This document shows, in pieces, positions 8,859-16,792 of a stretch of 55,305 nucleotides of DNA. The stretch spans positions 227,788-283,092 of the forward strand of contig NZ_JADEWR010000001.1 of assembly GCF_015207525.1 (NCBI RefSeq). The letters are read 5' to 3'. Each line of letters opens with the position of its first letter. Within the stretch, counting starts at the first letter, position 1. Source of the DNA: Nodosilinea sp. LEGE 06152. Its GTDB lineage: Bacteria; Cyanobacteriota; Cyanobacteriia; Phormidesmidales; Phormidesmidaceae. Below the pieces are notes generated by a model. The model was not told the DNA's origin. It was given only the letters and a program-made list of their open reading frames with translations, and did no database searches. A program made the position numbers and the translations under genes.

Positions 8859-9755
8859 ATGGGTTTTGGTTTAAACCTGTGCATAACACTCACGCCTTTA
8901 ACCGTTGCTCGAACAACCTGTGCAGGATCAGTGGGTATCTTAAAGCCAGACGAAGTGGATATTCACTTGCTAATTGAGGGGCTATATCATCGGTATGGCT
9001 ACGATTTTCGTAACTATGCCAAGGCATCTCTCAAACGCCGCATTCACAGCTTTTTGAAGGCCGAACAGCTCTCCAGCGTGCCCGAACTACAGGCTCAAAT
9101 GCTGCGCGATCGCGCCTGCGCCGATCGCTTGCTGCTGGGGCTCACGGTCAACACCACGGCCATGTTTCGTGACCCCAGTTTTTACGTCGCCTTCCGTCAG
9201 CAGGTGGTGCCGCTGCTGCGTACCTATCCCTTCTTTAGAATTTGGCACGCAGGCTGCTCCACTGGGCAAGAGGTGTATTCTATGGCCATTCTCCTGCAGG
9301 AAGAAGGGCTTTACCACCGCTGTCGCATTTATGCCACCGATGCCAACGACAGGGTTTTACAAACGGCCAGACAGGGCATCTATCCGTACAAGCAGATGCA
9401 GGAATATACTCAGCTGTATTTAAAGGCAGGCGGGCGGCGCACCTTCTCCGAGTACTATACGGCCCACTACAACAACGCTATCCTGCGTCCTTTTCTGCGG
9501 GAAAGAATTGTCTTCGGTGAGCACAATTTAGTCACCGATGGCTCCTTTAATGAATTTAACGTCATTATCTGCCGCAATGTCCTGATTTACTTCAATCAGA
9601 CGCTGCAAAACCAGGTGCATGAGCTGTTTTATAACAGTCTGTGTAAATTTGGTATTCTCGGCTTGGGTAAGCAAGAAACCATTCGCTTTACAAAGTATGA
9701 AACAGCCTATGAAGATCTGGCAAAAGCTGAAAAGCTTTACAGGAGGCGAAATTAG
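8859..9755 (+). CDS. cheR: CheR-type protein-glutamate methyltransferase
   Basis: S-adenosylmethionine-dependent methyltransferase of the CheR family, 298 aa from this start. The N-terminal helical domain (DEVDIHLLIEGLYHRYGYDF) is followed by the SAM-binding motif WHAGCSTGQEVYSMAI and by NVIICRNVLIYF. The first 24 residues from ATG 8859 do not resemble the family, so the in-frame GTG at 8931 is an alternative start. The stop overlaps the GTG start of cheB by one base, so the two are translationally coupled. Because no methyl-accepting receptor is near, its substrate may be a non-chemotaxis partner such as one of the adjacent kinases; this is inference. Confidence 0.88.
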   Translation: MGFGLNLCITLTPLTVARTTCAGSVGILKPDEVDIHLLIEGLYHRYGYDFRNYAKASLKRRIHSFLKAEQLSSVPELQAQMLRDRACADRLLLGLTVNTTAMFRDPSFYVAFRQQVVPLLRTYPFFRIWHAGCSTGQEVYSMAILLQEEGLYHRCRIYATDANDRVLQTARQGIYPYKQMQEYTQLYLKAGGRRTFSEYYTAHYNNAILRPFLRERIVFGEHNLVTDGSFNEFNVIICRNVLIYFNQTLQNQVHELFYNSLCKFGILGLGKQETIRFTKYETAYEDLAKAEKLYRRRN

Positions 9756-10327
9756 TGGCCTACGAACTAATCGCCATAGGCACTTCCCTGGGGGGGTTGT
9801 CAGCTTTAAAAACTTTGCTAAGATCGCTGCCTACGGCATTCCCGGCTGCTTTAGCGATTGTTCAACACCGCCACAAGGAGTCTGATCAGGGCTTAAGTTC
9901 TTTTCTGCAAAAGTTTACGGTTTTGCCTGTGCATGAAGTCGAAGACAAAGAGCGTATCCAGCCCGGTCACGTTTATTTTGCCCCCCCTGACTATCATTTG
10001 CTGGTAGAATATGGGTATTTTTCGCTCTCTGTCGATGAGCCAGTTTGCTACGCGCGCCCGTCTATTGATGTGTTGTTAGAGTCGGCATCAGACGTTTATA
10101 ACGAGCGAGTTATTGGTGTTCTTTTGACCGGGGCCAATCACGATGGGGTGCAGGGTTTGTTGTCGCTTAAGGCACGGGGAGGCACGGCCATTGTGCAAGC
10201 GCCAGACACCGCAGAAAGTCCAATTTTGCCCGCCGCTGCGATCGCAGCCGTCGATGTTGACTGGGTTTTGCCGCTGGCTGATATAGCGCCCCGCCTCATT
10301 CACCTTTGCGCCGCAGCGGGAGTATAG
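9755..10327 (+). CDS. cheB: CheB-type methylesterase (catalytic domain only)
   Basis: CheB methylesterase domain of 190 aa with no receiver domain. The catalytic triad is visible: Ser11 in GTSLGG, His38 in VQHRH and Asp130 in TGANHDGVQG. The GTG start is supported by AGGAGG at 9741-9746 and by the TAGTG overlap with cheR. It would reverse the modification made by CheR. Since it has no receiver of its own, control must come from a partner, possibly the receivers of the two flanking hybrid kinases. Confidence 0.9.
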   Translation: MAYELIAIGTSLGGLSALKTLLRSLPTAFPAALAIVQHRHKESDQGLSSFLQKFTVLPVHEVEDKERIQPGHVYFAPPDYHLLVEYGYFSLSVDEPVCYARPSIDVLLESASDVYNERVIGVLLTGANHDGVQGLLSLKARGGTAIVQAPDTAESPILPAAAIAAVDVDWVLPLADIAPRLIHLCAAAGV

Positions 10328-10329
10328 GC

Positions 10330-12513
10330 ATGACGACCCCATCTCCGGTCAACATTCTGCTAGTGGATGATCAGCCCGAAAACCTGGTGGCGCTGGAGGC
10401 TATTTTGGGCGACCTGGGGGTAAATCTAGTCAAATCAACCTCTGGCAAAGAGGCGCTGCGCTGTCTGCTGCAAGATGACTTTGCGCTGATTTTGCTAGAT
10501 GTGCAAATGCCCCAGATGGACGGTTTTGAGGTGGCTACTCTGATTCGGCAGCGACCGCGATCGCAAGATACCCCAATCATCTTTTTGACCGCCTTTAGCA
10601 GCAGCGAACAGTTTATGTTTAAGGGCTATGCCCTGGGCGCGGTTGACTACCTGATCAAGCCCATCGCGCCCAACGTTTTGCTGTCGAAGGTGGCCATTTT
10701 TATTGAACTCTTTAAAAAGACCGAGGCGCTGCGGCAAAAAACAGAAACCCTGCAGCAGCAGGCCGCCCAGCTAGAGGCCATCAATACCGAACTGCAGACC
10801 AGCGAAGAGCGGTTTCGCCTGCTCAGCACTTGTTCTCCCCTGGGGGTATTTGTCACCGATACCGAGGGCCGCTGCGTCTACACCAATCCGCGTTTTCAGG
10901 TTATCTGTGGGAGGGGGCCAGAGCTGGCCCCAGCGGCTCCAGCCGTTCCAGAGTCGGAGTCGGCCAGTGGGGCAGTCCCAGGCCAGAGCTGGTTAGACTC
11001 GGTCCATCCCGACGACCTGGCGGCGGCGCGATCGACCTGGGCCGCCTACCTGCAAACTGGGCAAGACTACGTTCAAGAGTTTCGGCTGCGGCCCAGGGGC
11101 GAGATAGAGCGCTGGGCTTCTGTTCGCTCAGCCCGCATGGTGTCTGAGCAAAAAAACTTTTTGGGCTACGTGGGCACCGTTGAAGATATTACCGAGCGCA
11201 AGCGGGCCGAGGCCGCCAATGCCCAAGTTATTCGCGAGCAGGCAGCCCGCCAAGAAGCCGAGACCGCCAACCGCATGAAGGATGATTTCATTGCGGTGCT
11301 ATCCCACGAGCTGCGCACGCCGCTAAACTCGATTTTGGGCTGGGCAAACTTGCTGCAGGCTGGCAAGCTAGACTCGCAAAAAGTTGAGTACGCCATCGAC
11401 ACCATTGAGCGCAACGCCCTGGCTCAAAAACAGCTGATTGAAGACATTCTGGATGTTTCACAGATTGTGCGGGGCAAGCTACAGCTGCACCGCCTGCCGG
11501 TAAATTTGGTTGCGGTTGCCCAAACGGCCTTAGAAACGGTGAGACCAGCGGCGACGGCCAAGGCGATCGCCCTGACCACCAATTTTCACGACTACGATCG
11601 CCTAGAGGTGACAGGCGACGCCCTGCGGCTGCAGCAGGTAATCTGGAATCTGCTTACTAACGCGGTCAAATTTACCCCCGAGCAGGGGCGAGTCGACGTT
11701 CATCTATCGGTTGTGACCCGTCTGCCCAAAGAAACGCTGTCTGCCGACCCTTGCCCCGAGAACAGCCCTGAAGATGGCGGCCCCGAGAATGGCTCTCGGG
11801 CTCCGGCCTATGCCCAGCTGCGCATTACCGATACCGGGCTGGGCATCGCCGCCGATTTCTTGCCGCACATTTTCGATCGCTTCCGGCAGGCCGACAGCAG
11901 CATTACGCGCTCCCAGGGGGGGCTGGGCCTGGGCCTGGCGATCGTTCATCACTTAGTCGAGCAGCACCAGGGCTGTGTTTGGGCCGAGAGCGACGGGCTC
12001 AATCAGGGGGCGGCCTTTACCGTTGCCCTGCCGCTGGCGCAGTCTACCTCCCCCCAGCCGCCGTCGGCCCTCGATCGTTTGCCCAATGAACCCCCTACCC
12101 GCGCCCTCCGTGGCCTGCCAATTTTGATCGTCGAAGATGACACCGACACCCGCGATTTTTTGGCCTTTTTGCTGCAGACCCAGGGGGCAGTGGTGACGAC
12201 TACGGCCTCGGCGGAGGAAGGGCTGCGCCTGGTCGACTCGGTGCAGCCCGCCGTTTTGCTGTGCGACATCAGCATGCCCGACATGGACGGCTACACGCTG
12301 ATTCGAAAAATTAGAAACCAGCTGCCCGCCCCCCAAGCAAACATTCCGGCGATCGCCATTACGGCCCACGCCCGCCTTTCCGACCAGGCCCAGGCGCTCT
12401 CTAACGGGTTTCAGAGCCATTTACCCAAGCCCATTGAGGCCGAAACGTTAGTTCGCACGATCCTACAGGTAACCAATTCAGTGCATGACCTCTCCAGGCC
12501 CGGACAAAATTGA
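10330..12513 (+). CDS. Hybrid histidine kinase REC-PAS-HisKA-HATPase-REC
   Basis: Soluble hybrid kinase of 727 aa. An N-terminal receiver (Asp57 in LILLDVQMPQMDG) is followed by a short coiled coil, a PAS/PAC domain (about residues 150-285), HisKA with His326 in [11 protein letters not shown], an ATPase domain with NLLTNAVKFT, DTGLGI and GGLGLGL, and a C-terminal receiver with Asp646 in LLCDISMPDMDG. The ATG at 10330 lies 2 bases after the cheB stop; a longer frame from TTG 10306 adds residues foreign to a receiver. The kinase may relay signals from the upstream membrane kinase, with CheR and CheB acting as an adaptation pair. This is inference from gene order. Confidence 0.92.
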   Translation: MTTPSPVNILLVDDQPENLVALEAILGDLGVNLVKSTSGKEALRCLLQDDFALILLDVQMPQMDGFEVATLIRQRPRSQDTPIIFLTAFSSSEQFMFKGYALGAVDYLIKPIAPNVLLSKVAIFIELFKKTEALRQKTETLQQQAAQLEAINTELQTSEERFRLLSTCSPLGVFVTDTEGRCVYTNPRFQVICGRGPELAPAAPAVPESESASGAVPGQSWLDSVHPDDLAAARSTWAAYLQTGQDYVQEFRLRPRGEIERWASVRSARMVSEQKNFLGYVGTVEDITERKRAEAANAQVIREQAARQEAETANRMKDDFIAVLSHELRTPLNSILGWANLLQAGKLDSQKVEYAIDTIERNALAQKQLIEDILDVSQIVRGKLQLHRLPVNLVAVAQTALETVRPAATAKAIALTTNFHDYDRLEVTGDALRLQQVIWNLLTNAVKFTPEQGRVDVHLSVVTRLPKETLSADPCPENSPEDGGPENGSRAPAYAQLRITDTGLGIAADFLPHIFDRFRQADSSITRSQGGLGLGLAIVHHLVEQHQGCVWAESDGLNQGAAFTVALPLAQSTSPQPPSALDRLPNEPPTRALRGLPILIVEDDTDTRDFLAFLLQTQGAVVTTTASAEEGLRLVDSVQPAVLLCDISMPDMDGYTLIRKIRNQLPAPQANIPAIAITAHARLSDQAQALSNGFQSHLPKPIEAETLVRTILQVTNSVHDLSRPGQN

Positions 12514-13360
12514 ATCAGCGTCAGTGCATTCAGGCCCGGTGCGTTCAGGCTCGGTGCGTTCAGTGTCGATCGCCGTTCCCCAGGGCAACATTCAGACGCT
12601 AGTCGCCCAGGCCGCCCAGAAGACTGCGCTGCCGCCTGTGGTATTTGTTCACGGCATGGGCTGCGCGGCCGATCTGTGGCAGGCACAGCTTAAAACAACC
12701 GCCCAGAGTAGAGACGCGATCGCTATTTCTCTGCGGGGTCACGGCACCTCTACCCCTCCTCCAGACGACGACTATTCTCCCGCCGCCTGCGCCGCCGACC
12801 TGTTTGCGGTGCTCGATGCCCTTGGGCTAGAGCACATGGCCCTGGTGGGCCACAGCTACGGCACCTGGGTTGCGATCGCGGCCGCCGCTGCCCAGCCCCA
12901 GCGCCTGGCTCAGCTCATTTTGGTCGACCCACCCATTGACTGTACCCGTTGCCCGGCCGATGTCTACAAGGCCCAAATTGCTCCCATGCAGGCCGCCATG
13001 CTGGGTAAGGGCTGGCGATCGGTGCTGCAGCAGTCCTTTCGCCAGGCGCTAATGGGGGGAACGCCAGAAACCCACCTTGAGATTTTGGCCCGCCTTGATC
13101 AAACCCCCGAGGCGGCGCTGCGCGGCACCAGCCGCGAGCTGTTTACCTTCCCGGCCGTCAACGCCCTCGATACCTACCTGGCTGTGCCTGCAGCCGATGT
13201 CCACCTTATTCTGGCCGACTTAGAGGCAAGGCCCTTTAGTTTGCACGCTCTGCGTCCGGCTCTGCCGACGACAGCGATTCCCAATACCGGGCACTGGCTG
13301 ATGCTCGACGCTCCAGAGGCCTTTGCCCAAGCGCTCAACAGCTGCCTGGCAACGGTTTGA
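12485..13360 (+). CDS. Alpha/beta hydrolase
   Basis: Alpha/beta-fold hydrolase of 291 aa overlapping the preceding kinase gene by 29 bases. The oxyanion-hole motif HGMG, the nucleophile elbow GHSYG and the C-terminal His in NTGHWLMLD are present, and a plausible acid lies between them. No substrate can be assigned. The first 25 residues are Ser/Gly/Val-rich and arise partly from a repeated 15-bp unit near 12538-12567, so the true start could be further in. The overlap suggests cotranscription with the kinases, but the function may be unrelated. Confidence 0.85.
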   Translation: MTSPGPDKIESASVHSGPVRSGSVRSVSIAVPQGNIQTLVAQAAQKTALPPVVFVHGMGCAADLWQAQLKTTAQSRDAIAISLRGHGTSTPPPDDDYSPAACAADLFAVLDALGLEHMALVGHSYGTWVAIAAAAAQPQRLAQLILVDPPIDCTRCPADVYKAQIAPMQAAMLGKGWRSVLQQSFRQALMGGTPETHLEILARLDQTPEAALRGTSRELFTFPAVNALDTYLAVPAADVHLILADLEARPFSLHALRPALPTTAIPNTGHWLMLDAPEAFAQALNSCLATV

Positions 13361-13394
13361 TCAAAATCCGGACCCTATGGCCCTGATGCCACTG

Positions 13395-13415
13395 AGGCCC
13401 ATTCGCTGGGGCCTA
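13395..13415. repeat. Small hairpin between hydrolase and chlB
   Basis: AGGCCC and GGGCCT pair around a short loop. No T tract follows, so terminator function is uncertain. It lies within the 228-base gap ahead of chlB, where I see no clear promoter. Confidence 0.3.
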
Positions 13416-13588
13416 GGCATAGCCGAACCAGAGGCTCTATACGCATTCGCCCAGGTAAAGAATTCTCTCAGAGGCCACCATTTCGGTGTCATCTTGGTGA
13501 GAATCTAAACCGATGGGTCACCGGCCTGCGCGGCTCAGGGTGTTTCGGCAAACTCACGCTGACCACCGCCACCAAGGAGACTCACCCG

Positions 13589-15127
13589 ATGAAACTGGCC
13601 TACTGGATGTATGCCGGCCCGGCGCATATTGGCACCCTGCGCATCGCCAGCTCGTTTAAAAACGTGCACGCGATCATGCACGCGCCCTTGGGAGATGACT
13701 ATTTCAACGTCATGCGATCGATGCTGGAGCGGGAGCGCGACTTTACCCCCGTCACCGCCAGCATTGTCGATCGCAATGTTTTAGCGCGCGGCTCCCAAGA
13801 AAAGGTGGTCGACAACATCGTGCGCAAAGACAAGGAAGAGCGCCCCGACCTGATTGTGCTCACCCCCACCTGCACCTCCAGCATTTTGCAGGAGGATCTG
13901 GCCAACTTTGTGCAGCGAGCCAGCCTCGACGCCCAGGGCGATGTGCTGCTGGCCGATGTCAACCACTACCGCGTCAACGAGCTGCAGGCCGCCGATCGCA
14001 CCCTGCAGCAAATTGTGCAGTTCTACCTGCAAAAAGCCCGCAAGCAGGGCACCCTAGCGGAGGGCAAAACCGAAAAACCCTCGGTCAATATTATCGGCCT
14101 CACCACCCTGGGCTTTCACAACAACCACGACTGCCGCGAGCTGCGCACCCTGATGGCCCAGCTCGGCATCGAGGTCAATCTGGTCATGCCCGACGGGGCC
14201 AGCGTCCACGATATTCAGAACATGGCTCGGGCCTGGTTTAACCTGGTGCCCTACCGCGAAGTCGGACCGCTGACGGCAGAGTATCTCAAAGATGAGCTGG
14301 GCATGCCCTACGTCGACATCACGCCGATGGGCATTGTCGAAACCGCCCGCTGCATTCGCGCCATTCAGGCGGTGCTAAACGAGCAGGGGGCCGACGTTAA
14401 CTACGACGAATTCATCGACGAACAGACCCGGTTTGTGTCGCAGGCGGCCTGGTTCTCGCGATCGATTGACTGTCAAAACCTGACCGGCAAAAAGGCGGTC
14501 GTGTTTGGCGACAGCACCCACGCCGCCGCCATGACCAAAATTTTGGCCCGCGAGATGGGTATTCACGTCGTGCTGGCCGGCACCTACTGCAAGTACGATG
14601 CCGACTGGTTCGCCGCCGAGGTGGGTGAGTACTGCGACGAGATTTTGGTTAGCGAAGACAATGGGGCGATCGGCGATCGCATTGCCCAGCTTGAGCCCGC
14701 CGCCATCTTCGGCACCCAAATGGAGCGCCACGTGGGCAAGCGGCTGGATATCCCCTGCGGCGTGATTGCTGCCCCCATCCATATTCAAAACTTTCCGGTG
14801 GGGTATCGGCCGTTTATGGGCTACGAAGGGGCCAACCAGATCGTCGACCTGGTGTACAACTCCTTCACCCTGGGCATGGAAGACCACCTGCTGGAGTTCT
14901 TCGGCGGCCACGACACCAAAGAGGTGCTGACTAAAACCATGAGCGCCGATGCCGCTGTCGATGCTGGTTTTGGCTGGAGCGCCGACGGTCTAGCCGAACT
15001 GCAAAAAATCCCCGGCTTTGTGCGCGGCAAGGTGAAGCGCAACACCGAAAAGTTTGCGCGTGAGCAGGGTGTTGCTAGCATCACCGCCGAGGTGCTGTAC
15101 GCCGCCAAGGAGGCTGTAGGGGCTTAG
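13589..15127 (+). CDS. chlB: Light-independent protochlorophyllide reductase subunit B
   Basis: NB-protein subunit of dark-operative protochlorophyllide oxidoreductase, which with ChlN and ChlL reduces the D ring of protochlorophyllide in chlorophyll synthesis without light. The 512-aa length and full-length similarity are typical. Asp36 (HAPLGDDYF), known as the unusual fourth ligand of the interface 4Fe-4S cluster, and Cys95 ([10 protein letters not shown]) are present. ATG 13589 follows AAGGAG by about 11 bases. chlL and chlN are not in the window. The stop TAG opens an inverted repeat shared with the convergent next gene. Confidence 0.98.
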   Translation: MKLAYWMYAGPAHIGTLRIASSFKNVHAIMHAPLGDDYFNVMRSMLERERDFTPVTASIVDRNVLARGSQEKVVDNIVRKDKEERPDLIVLTPTCTSSILQEDLANFVQRASLDAQGDVLLADVNHYRVNELQAADRTLQQIVQFYLQKARKQGTLAEGKTEKPSVNIIGLTTLGFHNNHDCRELRTLMAQLGIEVNLVMPDGASVHDIQNMARAWFNLVPYREVGPLTAEYLKDELGMPYVDITPMGIVETARCIRAIQAVLNEQGADVNYDEFIDEQTRFVSQAAWFSRSIDCQNLTGKKAVVFGDSTHAAAMTKILAREMGIHVVLAGTYCKYDADWFAAEVGEYCDEILVSEDNGAIGDRIAQLEPAAIFGTQMERHVGKRLDIPCGVIAAPIHIQNFPVGYRPFMGYEGANQIVDLVYNSFTLGMEDHLLEFFGGHDTKEVLTKTMSADAAVDAGFGWSADGLAELQKIPGFVRGKVKRNTEKFAREQGVASITAEVLYAAKEAVGA

Positions 15128-15222
15128 GGTTCGACTGCGCTCACCCACCTATTGCTGGTAGGTGAGCGGAGTCGAGCGGTAGGTGAGCGGAGTCGAACGG
15201 TAGGTGAGCGGAGTCGAACCTA
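15125..15222. repeat. Three-copy 21-bp tandem repeat with inverted partner
   Basis: A 21-bp unit beginning GGTAGGTGAGCGGAGTCGA is repeated three times head to tail at 15157-15177, 15178-15198 and 15199-15219. The left partner GTTCGACTGCGCTCACC (15129-15145) is its reverse complement with one mismatch, so any of the three copies can close a hairpin. Both convergent genes end inside it: chlB with TAG at 15125-15127 and the minus-strand gene with TAG at 15222-15220. It may act as a bidirectional transcript end. Confidence 0.75.
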
Positions 15223-15753
15223 GCTCCCCTGGCAGCCAACCCAGGTGCCCTGGTCTTCATAGACAAAGGGAGAGCCCGTCTCGCAGAGCACCGAAACAGC
15301 GCTCTGGGGACCGGGAATGGTCACCTGAGAGACCGTACCGCCCACGGGGCTAGGTACATCAGATAGCTCGGGCTCAGTTAGCGACGACTCGGGGCCAGCG
15401 GTGTCGCCGGGGGTGGGTACCTGGCAACCGACCCAGTCCATGCCTGTGTCGCTGTAGGCAAAGGGCACAAACCCCTCCTGGTCGCAGGTCACTAGCACCG
15501 CGCTCTCGGGACCGGGCAACCGGAGCTGCTTCACGGTGCCGCCAGCGGGGCTTTGGACGTCGCCAAAAAATACGTCAATAGTAGCGCCAGGCTCTTCGGT
15601 GCTTGGAGCTTCGGTCTCAGGGGCGTTGGGGTCAAGCACTTCGACTGGGGTGGTGCAACCCACGGCACCGACTAGGCAGAGCGCAGCGACAACGCCCAGG
15701 CGGCCCCAAGCAGCTGCAGAGACTTGAGCACCGGGTAGACGAAAAAAAGCCAT
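15220..15753 (-). CDS. Putative lipoprotein with duplicated C-terminal motif
   Basis: Unrecognised exported protein, 177 aa from ATG 15753. A hydrophobic signal (RLGVVAALCLVGAVGC) ends in a Cys that may be lipidated, although the lipobox is not ideal. An acidic Pro/Glu linker follows. The mature part holds two copies of a motif of about 45 residues, each with SPxGGTV, PGPxSAV, a Cys, an FxYxD-like stretch and a final WVGCQ, giving two Cys per copy that could form disulfides. A TATAAT at 15800-15795 would leave almost no leader for a start at 15789, so ATG 15753 with AGGT upstream is preferred. Confidence 0.75.
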   Translation of the reverse strand: MAFFRLPGAQVSAAAWGRLGVVAALCLVGAVGCTTPVEVLDPNAPETEAPSTEEPGATIDVFFGDVQSPAGGTVKQLRLPGPESAVLVTCDQEGFVPFAYSDTGMDWVGCQVPTPGDTAGPESSLTEPELSDVPSPVGGTVSQVTIPGPQSAVSVLCETGSPFVYEDQGTWVGCQGS

Positions 15754-15794
15754 AGCAAAACTACCTATCGAAAGAACATTTTTCAGCATTGTGC

Positions 15795-15800
15795 ATTATA
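15795..15800 (-). promoter_or_regulatory. Candidate -10 box of the lipoprotein gene
   Basis: The minus strand reads TATAAT. No good -35 hexamer is seen 17 bases upstream. In the rest of the 15754-16069 gap I see nothing clear. Confidence 0.4.
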
Positions 15801-16069
15801 AACACTCCTGTGGCGGGTTGCTTAAGTTGCTAAAGGTACATTTTGGGTCAGCTAGGTGCTTTTTTGCTCAAAATCCCCCACCAACCTAACTGTGTTCTCC
15901 CCTACTCTGCCCTGCGCTCTCGATCTTGGCAGTGCAAATGTATGCCGGGTTACGGCTAGCTGCTGCTGGGCGATCGCAAAGATTCGTCAGCGGCGGCAGT
16001 GGCCCCCACCCGGGCGACCTATGATGGCACTATTGACGGCCCTACTGCCCTTTGCCCAGCGCTTTAGCC

Positions 16070-16687
16070 ATGACCCAAACCGACCCAGCGCCTACCTCAT
16101 CTACCAGCGGCGGTAGTACTGCCAAGTGGGTAGCGGTGGGCTGTGGCGGTTGCCTGGGGCTGACGGTACTAGCTGGGCTAGCCCTGGCGTTTTTCATCAA
16201 TCGTGCCCTGCGGTTTGACGTCGGCACCGACCAAGGTCTTGGCGATACCGAAGAGCTGTTTACCTACACCATTCCCGGCGAAAGCCAGAGCATTTTTAAC
16301 CTGGGCATGTTTGGCTTGCAGATAATTCAGGTGGCCAGTACCGACTCGCCGCCGTCGGTATTGTTGACCATGGGGCAGCTGCCCAGCTACCTGCAAGACC
16401 GCGAGGCCCAGCAAACCTTTGTCGAGCAGTTTCAGGCCAGCGTTTCAACCCAGGGCAACTATCAGCTCAGCGAACAGGGGTTTGAAGACCGCACCCTCTG
16501 CGGCCAGCCCGTGTCAGTGGGGATACAGTCGGGCAGCTTTACAGACGGCAGTACGACCCATGAAGCCGCTAGCCTGCTGACGTTTGTGGAATACAACAAC
16601 GATGCTCGTTTTGTGTGGGTCTTGACCCACGGCGACACGCCCCAGGCCACCGCCGATCAGGTGTTTGCTACCCTCGACTGTCGTTGA
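16070..16687 (+). CDS. Hypothetical single-TM protein
   Basis: Unrecognised protein, 205 aa from ATG 16070 (a longer frame begins at 16052). Residues 1-18 are polar and Ser/Thr/Pro-rich. One membrane segment at about 22-46 contains CGGCLGLTVLAGLALAFF. The remainder is probably on the outer face of the membrane. Two Cys (in RTLCGQP and ATLDCR) could pair. It is convergent with the glycosyltransferase gene, and only a low-complexity repeat separates them. No function can be assigned. Confidence 0.75.
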   Translation: MTQTDPAPTSSTSGGSTAKWVAVGCGGCLGLTVLAGLALAFFINRALRFDVGTDQGLGDTEELFTYTIPGESQSIFNLGMFGLQIIQVASTDSPPSVLLTMGQLPSYLQDREAQQTFVEQFQASVSTQGNYQLSEQGFEDRTLCGQPVSVGIQSGSFTDGSTTHEAASLLTFVEYNNDARFVWVLTHGDTPQATADQVFATLDCR

Positions 16688-16703
16688 AGCATGCCGGGGG
16701 CCA

Positions 16704-16792
16704 GGTGTTCGGGTTTCGGGTTTTGGGTTTCGGGTATGAGGCCGACCCCGACATCCTATCCCTGAGCCCTGACACCCTGTACCCTAAACCCT
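16704..16792. repeat. Degenerate heptad repeat between convergent genes
   Basis: TTTCGGG-like heptamers run through 16708-16737, and CCCTG/CCCTAAACCC words close the region, so the two sides can pair weakly. This resembles the short tandem heptanucleotide repeats known from cyanobacteria. A related sequence lies at 30015-30090. Confidence 0.45.

Noticed and set aside
15157..15219. 21-bp tandem repeats as a CRISPR array
   Set aside because: The units are directly adjacent with no spacers and there are no cas genes nearby.
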